DNA of 64,000 nucleotides from Pseudoscleropodium purum. Its lineage: Eukaryota; Streptophyta; Bryopsida; Hypnales; Brachytheciaceae. Positions 25,742 through 38,700 of the stretch are shown here, one piece after another; position 1 is the stretch's first letter; the number at the start of each line of letters is the position of its first letter. The position numbers and the translations under genes are program-made. The notes below the pieces were generated by a model. It worked only from the letters and a program-made list of their open reading frames with translations. It did no database searches and was not told the origin of the DNA. The stretch lies in NCBI GenBank assembly GCA_963969395.1, contig OZ017803.1, forward strand, positions 6,386,001-6,450,000, read 5' to 3'.

Positions 25742-26250
25742 GGCACAACAAATCAATCCTACATCGAAAAACAAACTCCGAATAAAAGACCTCCAACAAT
25801 TGAACCAGAACTTATTTCCCGACGTCGTCACCTTAATCGAACACCCTGAGAGAACTGAAAAGACAAACATAAAACGGACAAGAGAACAGCGGAATCACAC
25901 ACCATGGCTATGATTAAGAGAATCGGAAGAAAATGGAGAAAGAATGGAAGAAAGCGGAAGATAGAAGATCTGAGAAATGGCGATGGCGATGGTGATTGTG
26001 AAAGGAGAAGAACGAAATTAGGGTTTGGTTTGTGGAAGGAAGCGATTCGAGGGAGACGACCAATTCTACGTGGAAAATGCTCCGTAAAGACTTCTGTGGA
26101 GAGATTTTGAAAAGAATTCTTTCCACTGGCTGAGGTACAAAGTATGATGGAAAATTTTCGTAGAGCAAAAATTTCATAATCCATCCAAATTTTAGATGAA
26201 ATATTAAGAATTTTCATAAGACGCCTTGTATTTCTGAAACTGAGCATATG
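25742..26250 (-). promoter_or_regulatory. Likely 5' UTR and promoter of UMP1
   Basis: On the minus strand this is pyrimidine-rich (TTCTTCCATTCTTTCTCC-like), typical of plant leaders. It lies directly upstream of the UMP1 start. A long minus frame here looks like leader, not a protein. No clear TATA box was identified. Confidence 0.35.
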
Positions 26251-28790
26251 TTTGTGAGGACCATGACTCTATTAGAATGGTATTATTTATTAATTATAGT
26301 CAAATGGTGATGATGATAATGACAACTAACTTTAGATGAAGTTCAAAAATGGCATTTGAATATTATATGCAAATATTATAAGAAATAAAAGTTATATTAG
26401 TATATTTCCTAAATTTATGTTATAAATATATTGTTTTTTAATTGAACATAGAGTAATGATAACACAAAATTTGAACCCTCATTTTATTCTCATTTTTTAC
26501 CTCCTTGTGGTGCAAATGTAGAATAAATTTAAATAAAAACAAGTTATATATATATAGTCAATCTAATGTGGCACTGGAGTGCCCCATCAAATTCCTATTA
26601 AAAAAATTCTTTTTTATTTATTTTTAAACTAAAGCTTAAATTGGAATTTAAGGATTGAAAAGCAAAAATAAATCTAGACTACCAACATACTTGGTAAAAT
26701 GTGTCATTTAGAAGTTAAAAAACCTATAATGACATTTGTCCATTTTATCTTAAGTTTAATAGGACAAACATTATAATGTTCATGTCTTAGCAAGTAATTT
26801 ATTATTATCTATTATTTAATAAATTACAACTTATGGTATTTATACATACTTTATTACTCACAATATATTCAAAATAATTATATTTAAGATTTATTACTAG
26901 AGAAGGATGACTAAACTATCATGTTGGAAATTTTAATTAGTCTCTAATGACTAACAATTAACTTTGTAGACTATTAGCCACCTCACATGATAACTTCAAC
27001 AAGTAAATAATTTAGTGACCATTTGACTTAATTACATTAGAATATGTGTAATGAATCATGCCTTGTAATCATATGTTTTCACTTTTGTGAAATCTTGATT
27101 TGGCATACCTAATGATGGACTTAGATTGATGATGCTCATTAAGTTAGTGAATTAGCCTATGAATGCCCAACTGCACTAAATATGGCCTTTCAAAAATGAA
27201 AGATTTATTTGTTTGACTATTATAATTTTTTCAACAATTTGGTCAAGAGACATGTCTTTTTTTCTATAACTTTGGGTCTATCTCCACAACCAATCGATGC
27301 AATCAATTTATGTGAATCTCTTTGTAGGTACTAGTTTGAATAAAAAGAATTGAAAAAGGTTAGGGTGCCTAAGGGTTAAGTTCATAGTAGACTTACTACT
27401 CACTTCACAAGTTGCTGAGCTTAAGCATTCCTTCTTTGAATTGCTAGTACAATAGTTCTTCTTCCTCTTCCTTTTGCGAAAAGCCTTTTCTTCTTTGATT
27501 TGAAGTCTACTTCTCATATGTTAGTTAGACTTCTAGACTCCTGTAATTACTTGATAAAAAAGATTGCTATAAAAAGACTATTGAGCGAGAGAGAGAGAGA
27601 GAGAGAGAGTTGCAGAGATGGCTTTTTCACAAACCACTTCTAACAATTAGGTTTTGGATTCTTGCTTCATTCTTTGGTGGTATAGTAATTGGACTTTACT
27701 AAATTGTTGAATTGTTTCGATGTTATTTGATGCGAAAACAATAACAAATTGATCAAGGACTTAAGACACCTTACATGCATTCCACAACACACTATTAGTT
27801 TGTTTTGGTGCAAGGATGCAAGTGAGGCCCTTGACCTCATGAAATGGATTAGAGCATACAAACAAGGATTTTTGATCCTAAACTCTTATTTGTATTTCTC
27901 AGAATAAAAGTTTTGCACATGATGTTGATTTTTTCTAAGGGCAATTTTTATCTACTATTTCATACTGAGCCTTTATGTATTGCCTCTTTGGACATATGTT
28001 GATATATAGAAAAAAAAAAAGAGAAAGATTTTTCTAAAATATGAGACTTCAATCCTTTACGGAATATTATTTATTTGTGCATATTTGTTGGCTACTATCT
28101 AATAATTCAATATCTCTTTATAAAATGCTTTGATGGATATTTGGGTGAAGAAGACTAGTCTGTTTGAAAAAAAAACTATTTATGATACTATATTGCATTT
28201 GAAAAGATAGCATCAATTAAATGGTCTTTTAAAGAGGTGTTCCAAGAAAGTGCTTTTTGTTGTAATTGCATTGTTGCCCTACAAATTTGTGGCCTTTTAC
28301 AAGGTTTATATTTTTTTATTATGGAACAATTATATATTCTTAAAATTTATTAAAAGACGTATGTTATTGAATAATTTTATTTTGGTTACTTGCATTTTTA
28401 AACCTCAAGAGAGACCATTTGTATAATAATATTTTTTAACACTAAAATAACTACAGAAATTATAAAATATTGCCCTTCATTTGGTTCCTACTATAATTTC
28501 TATTTTAGTCTGCATTTGAATTTTTATCCAACATGGTTTGGAGGGACATGCAATCTAAATCACATTGGGATGTCTTCTTGCTAAATGTAATTTATAATTC
28601 CATTCTTACAAAGAGATGGAATCAATTTTGTATTTGCACGACTTTTTTTTGTACCAAGATCATTGGTTTGTGTCTACAAGTTATTATGCAACTATTGTTA
28701 CTAAGGATTTTACAAGTCATTGGTAAGACTTATTTTGTTGCTCATAGTATTCATTTAGAGGATTTACCCAATTCTTCAAGACAATGTTGT
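26251..28790. other. AT-rich DNA without supported genes
   Basis: Highly AT-rich sequence with stops in all frames. A GA microsatellite lies at 27586-27610. No conserved motif was recognised. Confidence 0.55.
27586..27610. repeat. GA dinucleotide microsatellite
   Basis: About twelve GA units in a row, directly readable; no evident functional context. Confidence 0.9.
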
Positions 28791-28866
28791 TTGTGAGTCA
28801 CAATCTTTTGGGTGGATAGCATGAAAGTGGAGGTATCTTTTGAGTGGATAGTGAAGAGAGGTACCT

Positions 28867-29374
28867 ACTATCCACCCAAAAGTGATTCCATTTTTGTGCT
28901 CATTTTTGGATTTTAAAGATTTTCAAAATTTTCATTACAATCCCTTCTCCTTCCCCCTCTTGTAATTTTCAAGAACCAACAGAGTGACAATCAAAATGGG
29001 ATAATTCTTCTCGTATCCACATCTAGTATTGTATTTGTATTTGGTATCCATATTCAATATTCATCCCGTATCCATATCTCGTATTGTATTTGTATCTGAT
29101 ACCTTTATCCAGTATCGTATTCTTATCCAATACCCATATTCAGCCATATCCATATCCAATATCATGTATGTATCCAATATTCATTTTGTATTTCATATTC
29201 AGACAACTCAAATTAAATCTCATAAGATCAATGGCTTGTGATTTTTTTAGAAACCAACAACAATTTTGAGGGTAAGTATTTTTTCTTAAAAAAAAATCAA
29301 CGGCTTGTAAATTTTTTGAAAGGAGGGGCAACTAATGCAAACTAAGGGAGAGCCATCTTTTGAGAAGATAGTGA
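28867..29374 (+). mobile_element. MITE-like element, ATATCC-core family (copy B)
   Basis: The left end CTATCCACCCAAAAGTGATTC and the right end ATCTTTTGAGAAGATAGTGA form terminal inverted repeats. The interior has the shared CTTGTAATTTTC block, an ATATCC/AATATT-rich core and the GGCTTGTGATTT block. There is no open frame. Another partial end lies just upstream (28795-28862), suggesting nested or tandem insertion. Confidence 0.6.
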
Positions 29375-29384
29375 CTAATTGTGC

Positions 29385-29827
29385 TCACTATCCACTCCAA
29401 AGTGACTCACAGTGTTCATTTTTGGGTTTTAAAGATTTTAAAATTTTCATTCCCCCCCCCCCCCCCCCCCCCCTTCCTTTCCTCTTGTAATTTTTAAAAA
29501 CCAACTTATTTGACAATCAATATGTGACAATTCATCATGTACCATATCTATTACTATATCTATATCTGTTATTGTATCCATATCTAATACCCACATTCAA
29601 TATTTGTATGCGGTATTGTATTCATATCCAGTATTCATTTTGTATTTCATATTTGGATGGCTCTAATTAAATCTCAAAAGATCAACGGCTTGTGATTTTT
29701 AAGAAATCAACAACAATTTTGAAGGTAAGCATTTTTTCTTAAAAAAAATCAACAACTTGTAAATTTTTTGAAAGAGGGGGAAAACTAATGCAAGCCAAGG
29801 GGGAGCCATCTCTTGAGAGGATAGTCA
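29385..29827 (+). mobile_element. MITE-like element, ATATCC-core family (copy C)
   Basis: The left end is TCACTATCCACTCCAAAGTG and the right end is ATCTCTTGAGAGGATAGTCA. The interior is collinear with copy B, and only about ten bases separate it from B. It contains a poly-C tract of about 23 bases near 29451-29473. Confidence 0.6.
29451..29473 (+). repeat. Poly-C homopolymer tract
   Basis: A run of about 23 C lies inside MITE copy C, where sister copies have only short C-rich patches. Its exact length is sensitive to sequencing error. Confidence 0.8.
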
Positions 29828-29996
29828 TGATGTGTGTGCTACAAAGGAAACAACACGACTTAGAAATGAGAAATAGCAGAAACCAAAATTAATTTGATTG
29901 AATCTTGCCACAAGATGAAGAATTGTTTAATGAGCTTTGTGGTCAAAGAGTTAGTTGCCAAAAAAATGAAAAGAATTAATGAACCTTGTAAAATTA

Positions 29997-31036
29997 TAAC
30001 CCCTAAAGCATCAAACTATGTTTTTCGGCAACATAGCAATTTTGGGCAGTTTATTGCAAATGGAATTTTCATTTTTTTCTTTCAAATTTGTACACAACAT
30101 GGGAACCATGTTTTTCTATAGCTTCTAAAGGGCCAAGTTGCAATTTTTTGGCTACTTAGAAATTTTGGGCAGATGTATGTGACTAGAGATTTCCATATTT
30201 TGGGCCCAAATTTTAATAGAAAGTGGGGACAAGGAATATCTTTCATATGCACTAAATTTCATGACATTTGAAAATATGAATCAAAATTTATAGCCTAATG
30301 TCTTACTTTTTTTGGTAACTCAATAATTTGAGCAAATAAAAAAAACACTTTTTTCAATAACATAAAGTTGAAATTGGTTTTCTAAAGTTATATATGCATG
30401 GAAAAACTTTGAATCATTCTATTTTGATCAATGAGTCAAAATAGAATTATGAAGATTTTTTTGTTTATGGGCAATTATGGATTCTTTACTTTAATATAAA
30501 CTTTGAAATGCTTTATCTTATGCAATTTTCAAAATTTTTGGGAAAAAATAAAATCACAGGATATAGATTCTTTATTTCAACATTACATCCATTGGGATTG
30601 GCATTTTTCAATTCCATAATTAAATTCTTAATAATTTAATATTTTTAACCATTCTCTATTACTAGCTACTTACTATTCTTTTTCAAATGAGTTGAAATTT
30701 TTCAAGCATGTGGCCAACTTGTCTAGGAAAAATAATCCAAAGAAGCACCACTGTTTTGGACATTTTTTCATAGAATGTGAGCTTGTGAAGTGTAGCTACA
30801 CTATTTTTTGGAGGTTCCAAAAATGATATTAGTGAATTCAAATGCTAATATCTTGCAATCCACATGGTGGAAATTTCTGAAATTTTTATCACATATTCAC
30901 AAGTCAAGATAATACAAGATCCTATGGTTATGTGTTCCAAAAAAAGTTCATGTTTCAAAAACTTGGTATTTGTACTAAAAATATTAGTCTTCAAGCGTTT
31001 CCAGAGAAAACATAGTATTGGAACTTTAGGGGTTAA
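29997..31036 (+). mobile_element. Repeat family bounded by TAACCCCTAAA / TTTAGGGGTTAA (copy 1)
   Basis: It starts with TAACCCCTAAAG and ends with TTTAGGGGTTAA. The interior is collinear with the reverse complement of 42772-43696, for example TTTCCATATTTTGGGCCCAA and GCTAATATCTTGCAATCCAC. A partial internal duplication of the GCAATTTTTTGGC part is visible. It is non-coding. Confidence 0.5.
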
Positions 31037-31817
31037 GGCCTAAAATTTTTTATAGCTTTTAAATACATAGTTAAAATTTTATTGTATGATATGTAATTTT
31101 CGTTGTTTGGCAGATAGCTTGGGCAGCTCAAAAAATTCTTAAAAAATCACTTTTTCAAGAAATAAAAATTTGAAATTAGTTTCCCAAACTTATATATGTG
31201 TGGATGAAAGTTAAGAGAAGTTTTAGTTTGCACGCAATTATAGATTTTTTATTCTAAAATAAACTTTGAAGTCCTTTATTTAACTTAATTTTTAGTACTT
31301 TTAGAAAAAATATCATAGGATGTAGATTGTTTATAATTTTATACCATTGGGATCAATATTTTTCAATTCCATAAGAAAAAAGCTTAACAATTTAATATTT
31401 TGAATCATCCTCTACTTCTTTCTACTTGCTATTTTTCCCTAAAGTATATATGTTGTACAATTCTAAAAGATCTAAATTCTTTCAAGCATATAGGCAACTT
31501 GCTTTGAAGAATGAATTCAAAGAAGCACCTCCAACATGAACATTTTTTCATACAAATGTGACCTTGTAAAGTGTAGCTATCTTGTTTTTTGCAGGGCCAA
31601 TAAAAGGATATTTGTCAATTCAAATGCTAATATCTTACAATCTACATGGTAGAAATTTCTAAATTTTTTTACATCTTCCCAAACTAGCATACTACAAGAT
31701 CCTATAGTTATATGTGTCCTAAAATGTGTTTTTTTTCTAAAATTTGGTACTTGCACTAGAAATGGTAGTTTTGGAATGTTTTTGGTGAAAATATAGTTGA
31801 AAACCTTTAGGAGTTAT
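31037..31817 (+). repeat. Repeat family bounded by TTTAGGGGTTAA (copy 2, 5' truncated)
   Basis: This directly follows copy 1. It shares GCTAATATCTTACAATCTAC and AGAAGCACC... blocks with it and ends TTTAGGAGTTAT. The first third of the unit is missing or diverged. Confidence 0.45.
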
Positions 31818-34340
31818 TATAAAATTGTACCTTTACTTGTTTCTAACAACTTGACAACCTCACTTACATGAATGTTCAAATGTAGGGAAGATTGCAATTA
31901 TAGTAAAACGATAGCAAAGTATTGATTTATGAAATGTATTTTGTATTAATAACTACAACAAAATAGCTAAAAATAAATGCTATGACTTTCACACATATAG
32001 CTTTGAACATCATTTAATATATGATGGTGCGATAAGTTTATCAACACTAACCCATTCTATAAAATAATTTTGATTATATGATTATTTTCCAATGACAAGT
32101 GAGATTTGATTTATCCTAATCGATATAAATAATTTCTTGCAATTATAAATGATTTCGGTAAATAAAGAATTTAGGGAGGGTATATCAAGAATTAATATTG
32201 AATGGATTGCAGCCATTATTGTTTCTCTTGAATTTGGGTGTTTAATTCATATCCATAAATAGGGCTGCAAAACTATTATTCAAGGAGTTGCTAGTGTTTC
32301 TCTTATTTACAAATTGAATGTGTTGAATGTACATTTAGCATGCAATCAATAAGAATTGTTTGTTTTTTTAATGATTTTAGGTTGGTTATGATTTTTTTAG
32401 ATTAAACTAGGATTTTGACTATGCAATTGATGCAATGGTGTTTGTTATGTGAAGTAAATGAATTTTGAGGACTATAAAAAAATCTCAAATACATAGCATG
32501 TAGTTGAAATTTATGAATTTAGTGCAAGAACTACTATCCATCATTCATTTGCATTGACTTGTGCTGAATGTAGGATGCATTGAACTAAGGTGATGTCTTG
32601 TAAAAATCTCAAAAATGATGATTGCTAATGATGAACTTAATGCAAATTAAAGTGACTTGAATTTCTTTTGGTGTCTTATAAAATCTATATATTCTAATAA
32701 TAATAAACATGTCTATATTTCAATTTGGACACTTTTAAAATATGGTTGTGGTACACATATTAAAGTGTCTCTTGTTATTTTTAGCATTTGAATTTTTTTT
32801 AAATTGGATTGAATCCTCTTAGATATTAGTAAAGAAATAAAAGTGAAATTTTTTATTGTAAATTTTTTGTAGCATTTGTAAAAATCTATGGATATTTTGA
32901 ATCTTTAGAGTACATTCTCAAATTTAATTATAAGATTTCAGCTATAAATATATCAAGAAAAAAATTGAAATCAATTGAATTTTTAAAATCTATAAAATAC
33001 TTTTTTTTACCACCAAAAAATCTAAAATTAGATAATTCTAAAAAAACATTTAAAAACATATTTAGGAATGAAGCCAAAATTGATTACCAAGTTATAGGAT
33101 GTCTAGAAAAAGAAAAGAGGTAGCTATAACATCTAGAGGAAATCCAATATAGGAAAAGCCAACTTTGGGCTTGAAGAAGAAATAGAGTCTTGCAATCTAG
33201 TGGAAGTATAATGAAAAGAATGTATCATGAGTAGTTTTATAGCCAATAATGTGAGCTAACCCTATATTTGGTCCTAGGAAAGAAATTATTGTCCAATTTG
33301 TGGAGTAGACTGGTTCTAATAATATAGATTTCTTTTCAGATGTCTATGGACATACACTTTGTTTTATTGAACAATTGCTCCCAATTTTTTTTTATCTAAG
33401 GGAGCTAAATCTGGCCAAATTAATTTACTTCAATCCTATTACAAAAAAGAGTTGGTGTACAATCTTTTTCCAAAGCAAAAATATTTATTATAATACAAAA
33501 ACTAAACAGTGGAAATTTGGAGTAGTATTGGATCATTTAAATTAGTAATTTCCATTCATAAATGAAGTTTTCTTTATGGATCATTGCCCCACTATGAGAA
33601 TGTCCAAGGTTTACATGGTGATTGCCTTATAGAACAAACATCGGATGAATTGGTGAAGCCCTATCTTTTCAAGAAGGTCCATTAGGCAAAGGGTATAAAT
33701 ATCTTGTCCAAGTATATTTGATCAATGCTTATTACTATCTTTGAACAAAAGGCAAAGCTAGAATATGTGGGACCTCTAATGAGGTTGCTTAGTTTACTCA
33801 AGCAAAAACTTTGAAGCAATTAAGAAGAAAATGACCAAGAAACAAGCAAAAACTCTAAGAAAGTGCCGGTAGTTATCAAAGTACAATTAACATGCATGGA
33901 GATCAATTAATAAACTACTTAGTCTTCTCCTAGTTCAACATTTAGAGACCATGAGAAAAAATTGTTGTAGCAAAAGATGGAGAAGAAGTGCTTTAGAAAT
34001 GAAAAAATAGAGTTGTCAAGGCATCTATATAAAACAAAGACAAAGTGGTTGTTTACCTTAAAAAATGGAAGTGTCCATGTAAAAAGATTGTAATCAAATT
34101 TCAACTTTGACACCAAACCTATCGAGGTCTAACCTAGGGAATAACCTAGGGAATACATTGTAACAACTAAAAAGAGCTTGATTAAGATATTCTAAAAGCA
34201 AATGGAGAAAATAACAACTCAAAGATCTTTGAGGACAAAAGGGACATTTGCTAAAGAGCAAGAAATCAATTGATTCTTAGACAAAGGTAGTGGTGAGACT
34301 AATTGAACAAGTTACTACAGCCAAGCAAGACTTTGTGTCA
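31818..34340. other. AT-rich DNA without supported genes
   Basis: No frame with coding character was found; short frames lack recognisable motifs. Simple A/T runs dominate. Confidence 0.5.
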
Positions 34341-34349
34341 CTATATTGA

Positions 34350-34790
34350 AATTTTGATTTTCAACCACCCCTCTCCCTTCCTCTCTTGTAATTTTAGAAA
34401 CCAACTTGTTTGGGACAATCAACATAGGACAATTCATCTCATATTTGTATCCACTACTGTATCCGTATTTCATATTCAATACATCTTTGTATGCAGTATT
34501 GTGTCCATATCCGAATCCCGTATGTATTTGTATGCAATACCATATCTGTGTCCATATCCAATATTTGGTACGTATTTGTATGTAGTATTGTATTCATATC
34601 TAGTATGTGGATGGCTTAGATTAAATCTCTCAAGATTAACGGCTTGTGATTTTTGAGAAATCAACAGCAATTTCGAGGATAAACATTTTTTCTTTACAAA
34701 AATCAACAGCCTATAAATTTTTTGAGAGAGAGGGGGGCAACTATTTCAAACAAGGGTCGTACGCCTCTTTTCAGTGCATTATGAGGGAAT
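34350..34790 (+). mobile_element. MITE-like element, ATATCC-core family (copy D)
   Basis: It contains CTTGTAATTTTAGAAACCA, an ATATCC/GTATTTGTATG core, GGCTTGTGATTTTTGAGA and GGGGGGCAACT. It ends with a CGTACGCCTCTTTTCAGTGC flank that resembles copy A. Confidence 0.55.
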
Positions 34791-35353
34791 GCATGTACAT
34801 TCTAAATGAGAATTTCCAAACAATTGCTAATCAAGACAAAATCATTTAGATGTTGAGAAAGATGATTATCATAGCAATTACCAAAAAAAATCAAATTAGA
34901 ACAAGCTTAGGCTATCTACAAAGCAATTGACACTAATATGAGAGCTACTACTTGTGAGAAACATGACTACTTGAACTAAGACTATAAGTTTGAAAGTTGT
35001 TTCGGTACTAGCATAAGGTCTTTCTACCAATAGTATGGGGACAATAGCTGACTTATAGATTATTGCCAAGGACCAAGAAATGAAGAAATAATTGTGGGCT
35101 TAGCAAAGAGAATTGCCCACTTTGGCCTCCCTCATTGTGTGATCTAAATTCTCTTTTGAGTGGTCATTTCATGTTGTTAGTCTTTTTCTAAGCTTGTCCT
35201 ATGAACAATCCATATACCTAATTGTATTGTCTTAAAACCATAAGAAAATCTCTCAATAAGGTTGAAATCCTTGGCTTAGCTTTGTAGTTGATTATTTTTG
35301 GAGTTGTGCTTGCAAGCACATTAGATTTGATTCTTCCTACTTAGTACTAACAT

Positions 35354-35773
35354 TCACTATCCACCTAAAAGATGGCTCCCCCCCAGTTTGCATTATTTGT
35401 CCCTACCTTCTTTCAAAAAATTTACAAGCCATTGATTTTTGTAAAAAAAAATACTTACCCTCAAAATTGCTATTGAGTTCTCAAAAAAATCACAAGTCAT
35501 TGATTTTAAGAGATTTAATCTAAACTATCCAAATATGAAATACAAAATGAATATCATATACGTACATAATATTGGATATGAGATGAATATTGAATACAAG
35601 TATTGGATACAAATACAATACCAAATACATATATGGGAGGAATCATCCCATATTGATTGTCACTATGTTGGTTTCTAAAAATTACAAGAAGGAAAAAGGG
35701 AATGGGGGATGCAAATGAAAATTTTAAAATCTATAAAGCCGAAAAGTGTGAATCACTTTTGGTTGGATAGTGA
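35354..35773 (-). mobile_element. MITE-like element, ATATCC-core family (copy E, inverted)
   Basis: This is the clearest copy: TCACTATCCACCTAAAA at the left and the complement of TCACTATCCAACCAAAA at the right give 17-bp terminal inverted repeats with one to two mismatches around about 420 bp. The interior is the reverse complement of copies B and C. A further lone end (TCACTATCCACCTAAAAGAT) lies at 35783-35802. Confidence 0.65.
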
Positions 35774-35805
35774 GCATTGTGAGTCACTATCCACCTAAAA
35801 GATGG

Positions 35806-36990
35806 CACTACTCAACTCTTGTAAACTTCTATTTAGAACTTTGATCCTTCTTATCAAGCTTGCAAAACAACAATATTCTTGTGAATTTTGTTCTATCAAT
35901 TTCTATTTAGTGCTAGTGACTTTAGTATTTCAACTTACCAAGTAGGTGTTTATATCAATTCAAATGTTTTAAGGCTTTCCTTTAACTCTACACTTGAATG
36001 AAGATATTTTAGTGATCTCTCCTCTATTTCTTTTGTTTTCTTAGCATTGGTGACAAGTAGATTGGAGTTAACTATTTCAATAAATCAAGTTTAGTTCACT
36101 AGCGCCTTTAATATACTTTAACATTTGAAGGATAGACCCAACCTAAGGGGCCTACTTGAGAGAATCTTCACAACATCTTTAATATTTAATTACCTACAAA
36201 ATTCTTAATATCATTTTTTTCATTTCCAAAAGATGCATCTATGATGCAAATTTTTGGGTTTCAAATCACAATTTGAATGAATAATTTTGCATTGGAAAGT
36301 TTGTCAAACATTTTACATAGTAGTTTTGAGATTGTCCATTACTTTGAAGTAGGTAGAAGCTCATCATTGATCAACCTCTGAGAAGGCTCTATAATACCTA
36401 TATCACAAAGATTTTGAAATCCAATTTTGGGCAACCTCTTTGGATCTAAATTTCCTTTGATTATTGAACTCAAGATTTATAATAGTTCAAACTTTTAATT
36501 TCATGAATAAATTGTATCTAAGTGTACTAAAGGCCATTATGTTGCCTCAATTCCAATTTGTGGGTGATTGCAAGAAACCCTTGTCAATTTTGGTGTATCT
36601 TGTTTAATAATTGTGATTTTAATTAGTACTTCAAAGTTAGAAAAATAATTTTTTAATTTAAAAAAATATAGCCAATGTATAAACCTTTAAAATGAAAGTA
36701 ACCACTGAAGTAAAAGCATAGAAAAATTGCTTGAGTAGAAGAACTAGAAAAGTGTCAAACCTCATTAAATAGATTTTTAAAATTTAAAATTTATAGAAAG
36801 TAGGAAAAAAATAAAAATTGATATAAAAATTAGACATTTGTAACAAGTCTATAGAGATGGTCATTCACCAAAAAGAACACCAAAATAATATTTTATATGT
36901 TTTGAAATGTGTAGATTTCCAAGTTGGAGTTAAATGTTTGAGTTTTTGGTGAATGTTTTGAGGTTTTTTTCTATGATTTTGTATGATGAT
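35806..36990. other. AT-rich DNA without supported genes
   Basis: No coding signal; no repeat with clear ends. Confidence 0.45.
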
Positions 36991-37039
36991 TTTCCAATTT
37001 GGGTGTTTTTGTGTGTATTTTAGCCTAATTAGAAGGAAG

Positions 37040-38700
37040 TCAAGTATATATTTTTTGGGTCTGTAAACCAACTTGGAGTTGGATGTTCAATCTAATTGGA
37101 ATTTGTAATGGAAGGAGTCAAAGAAGATCCAAGTTGTGGTGTGTGCTGATGGGGATATTTCCAAGTAGGTTGTTTTTGATTGATTGTGGAATATTTCCTA
37201 GTCGGTAGTAAGGGGGGAGTTGGCAGGGTAGAATTCCAATTAGGATAATCAGTTGTCCAATTAGGCTGCAGTTAACAAGTTGGGTCGGATATTTCTTAAT
37301 GGTGTTTGTTCAGTCAAAAGTGGGTTGCAGGTAGTTAGGTTGTCTCTCTTTGCGGGAGTAACCGCTATTTTGGAATTTCCTATTTGGACTGGATTTCTGT
37401 TCATTTGTAGGAACCCACTATTTGAGAGAGTCCAGTGCGTGTCCCAGTCCAAGTTGGTTGTGTATGTTGTTTTTTTGGGTTTTGCGTGTGTGATTTTGTG
37501 TGTCGATGTGTGCTTGTATGTGTGAGTACTAATTGGGAATTGAGTCTATCATAGTGAATGTTAAGGAGTCAGTCCTAGTCGGAGAAGTTGATTGTGTAGT
37601 GAGTACACTATGCAAGAAGAATTCAGTTTGAGTGTGGAGAATGTTTCTAAGTGGGAGAATCAAGTTGGAGTGAAGAATGTTTGGTGAATGTATGAGTGTG
37701 GTAGCAGTTTCAACAAGATTTAATATTTCCTAGTTGGAGAGAGTGAACTTGTAGGAAGTTGAAGAGATTATCCGAGTAGATGAGAAGTAGACAAGTTGGA
37801 GTTATGGAGTGGAAATCAAAGTAGTCCTAATTGGAAATTAGAATGTTCATGGTTAAGAAGGCTAAGTCCTAGTTGGAAATTAGAAGAAAGGACTTAGAGA
37901 CAAGTTCGAGTGCAGTGGAGACAGTTTGCATTTGAAATCTGGAAGCTGGAAGCTTATTGTAGTAATGGTGATATTTTCACCAATTCGGCATTATATGAAG
38001 AATTATTTGTCAAATTGGTGTGCAGTGCGTGTGGAAGTCTATCTTGCGTGACAAATTGGGAATGTAATTTGTTAGTGCATGTGATTTATCTAGTCCTATT
38101 TGGAGTGTTTTATTTGTTGTAATTGATGTCTAAGTCCAAGTCGGAAGTTGGTGTTATAAGTTGTGGTGTTATTTTAGAATATAAATTGGAGTAATTGTTG
38201 AATCTGGTTGCAGTGTCAAATTAGTCCCATTAGGTGTTGATGATTAAAGGCAATGATAATTTAATATCAATTCCCGAGTTGGTTAAGAAAGTGTTTTGTT
38301 GCAGTCCAAATGGGAGGTTTGATTAGTGTGTCGTAGTTTGCCGAGTTGGATTGTGAGGATAATTGCAAATGATTTAAGTGTCCTAATTGGTAGAGCAGAA
38401 CGTTTGTTAGTGAAGAATTACAGGTTGGTTAATTCCAATTAGGAGAGTCTGAGTATGAGGAGTGATGTGATGTATGTTAAACAAATAGGAATTAGTGAGG
38501 GAACCAAGTTGGTCAGATGTAAGCAAATGGAAGATGGAGAGCTTCTGATGCTGAGTTCAAGTTGATAGGCGAAGGTCTGAGTGATTCTGTGGAGTCCAAT
38601 TTGGAAGACTGAAAGCTAAAGATTAAAGATAATCTAATTTGGGAGATTACTAAACTCTTGTGGCTATTAAGAGTGGAGTGCCAAATTGTGTAATTAGTTT
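37040..38700. repeat. Field of degenerate CCTAATTGGA / CCAAGTTGGA motifs
   Basis: About 30 variants of a 10-base motif (CCTAATTGGA, CCTAGTTGGA, CCAAGTTGG, CCGAGTTGG, TCCAATTAGG) occur at irregular 20-80 base spacing, in both near-palindromic forms. The stretch is richer in G and T than its flanks. Frames inside it (for example 37280-37525) lack protein-like conservation. It is not a regular tandem array. Confidence 0.5.

Noticed and set aside
25828..26247. 139-codon minus-strand frame upstream of UMP1
   Set aside because: Low-complexity Ser/Pro/Phe translation from a pyrimidine-rich leader; better explained as the 5' UTR.
37280..37525. 81-codon frame in the CCTAATTGGA field
   Set aside because: Hydrophobic translation without motifs, located in repetitive G/T-rich DNA; no splice context.
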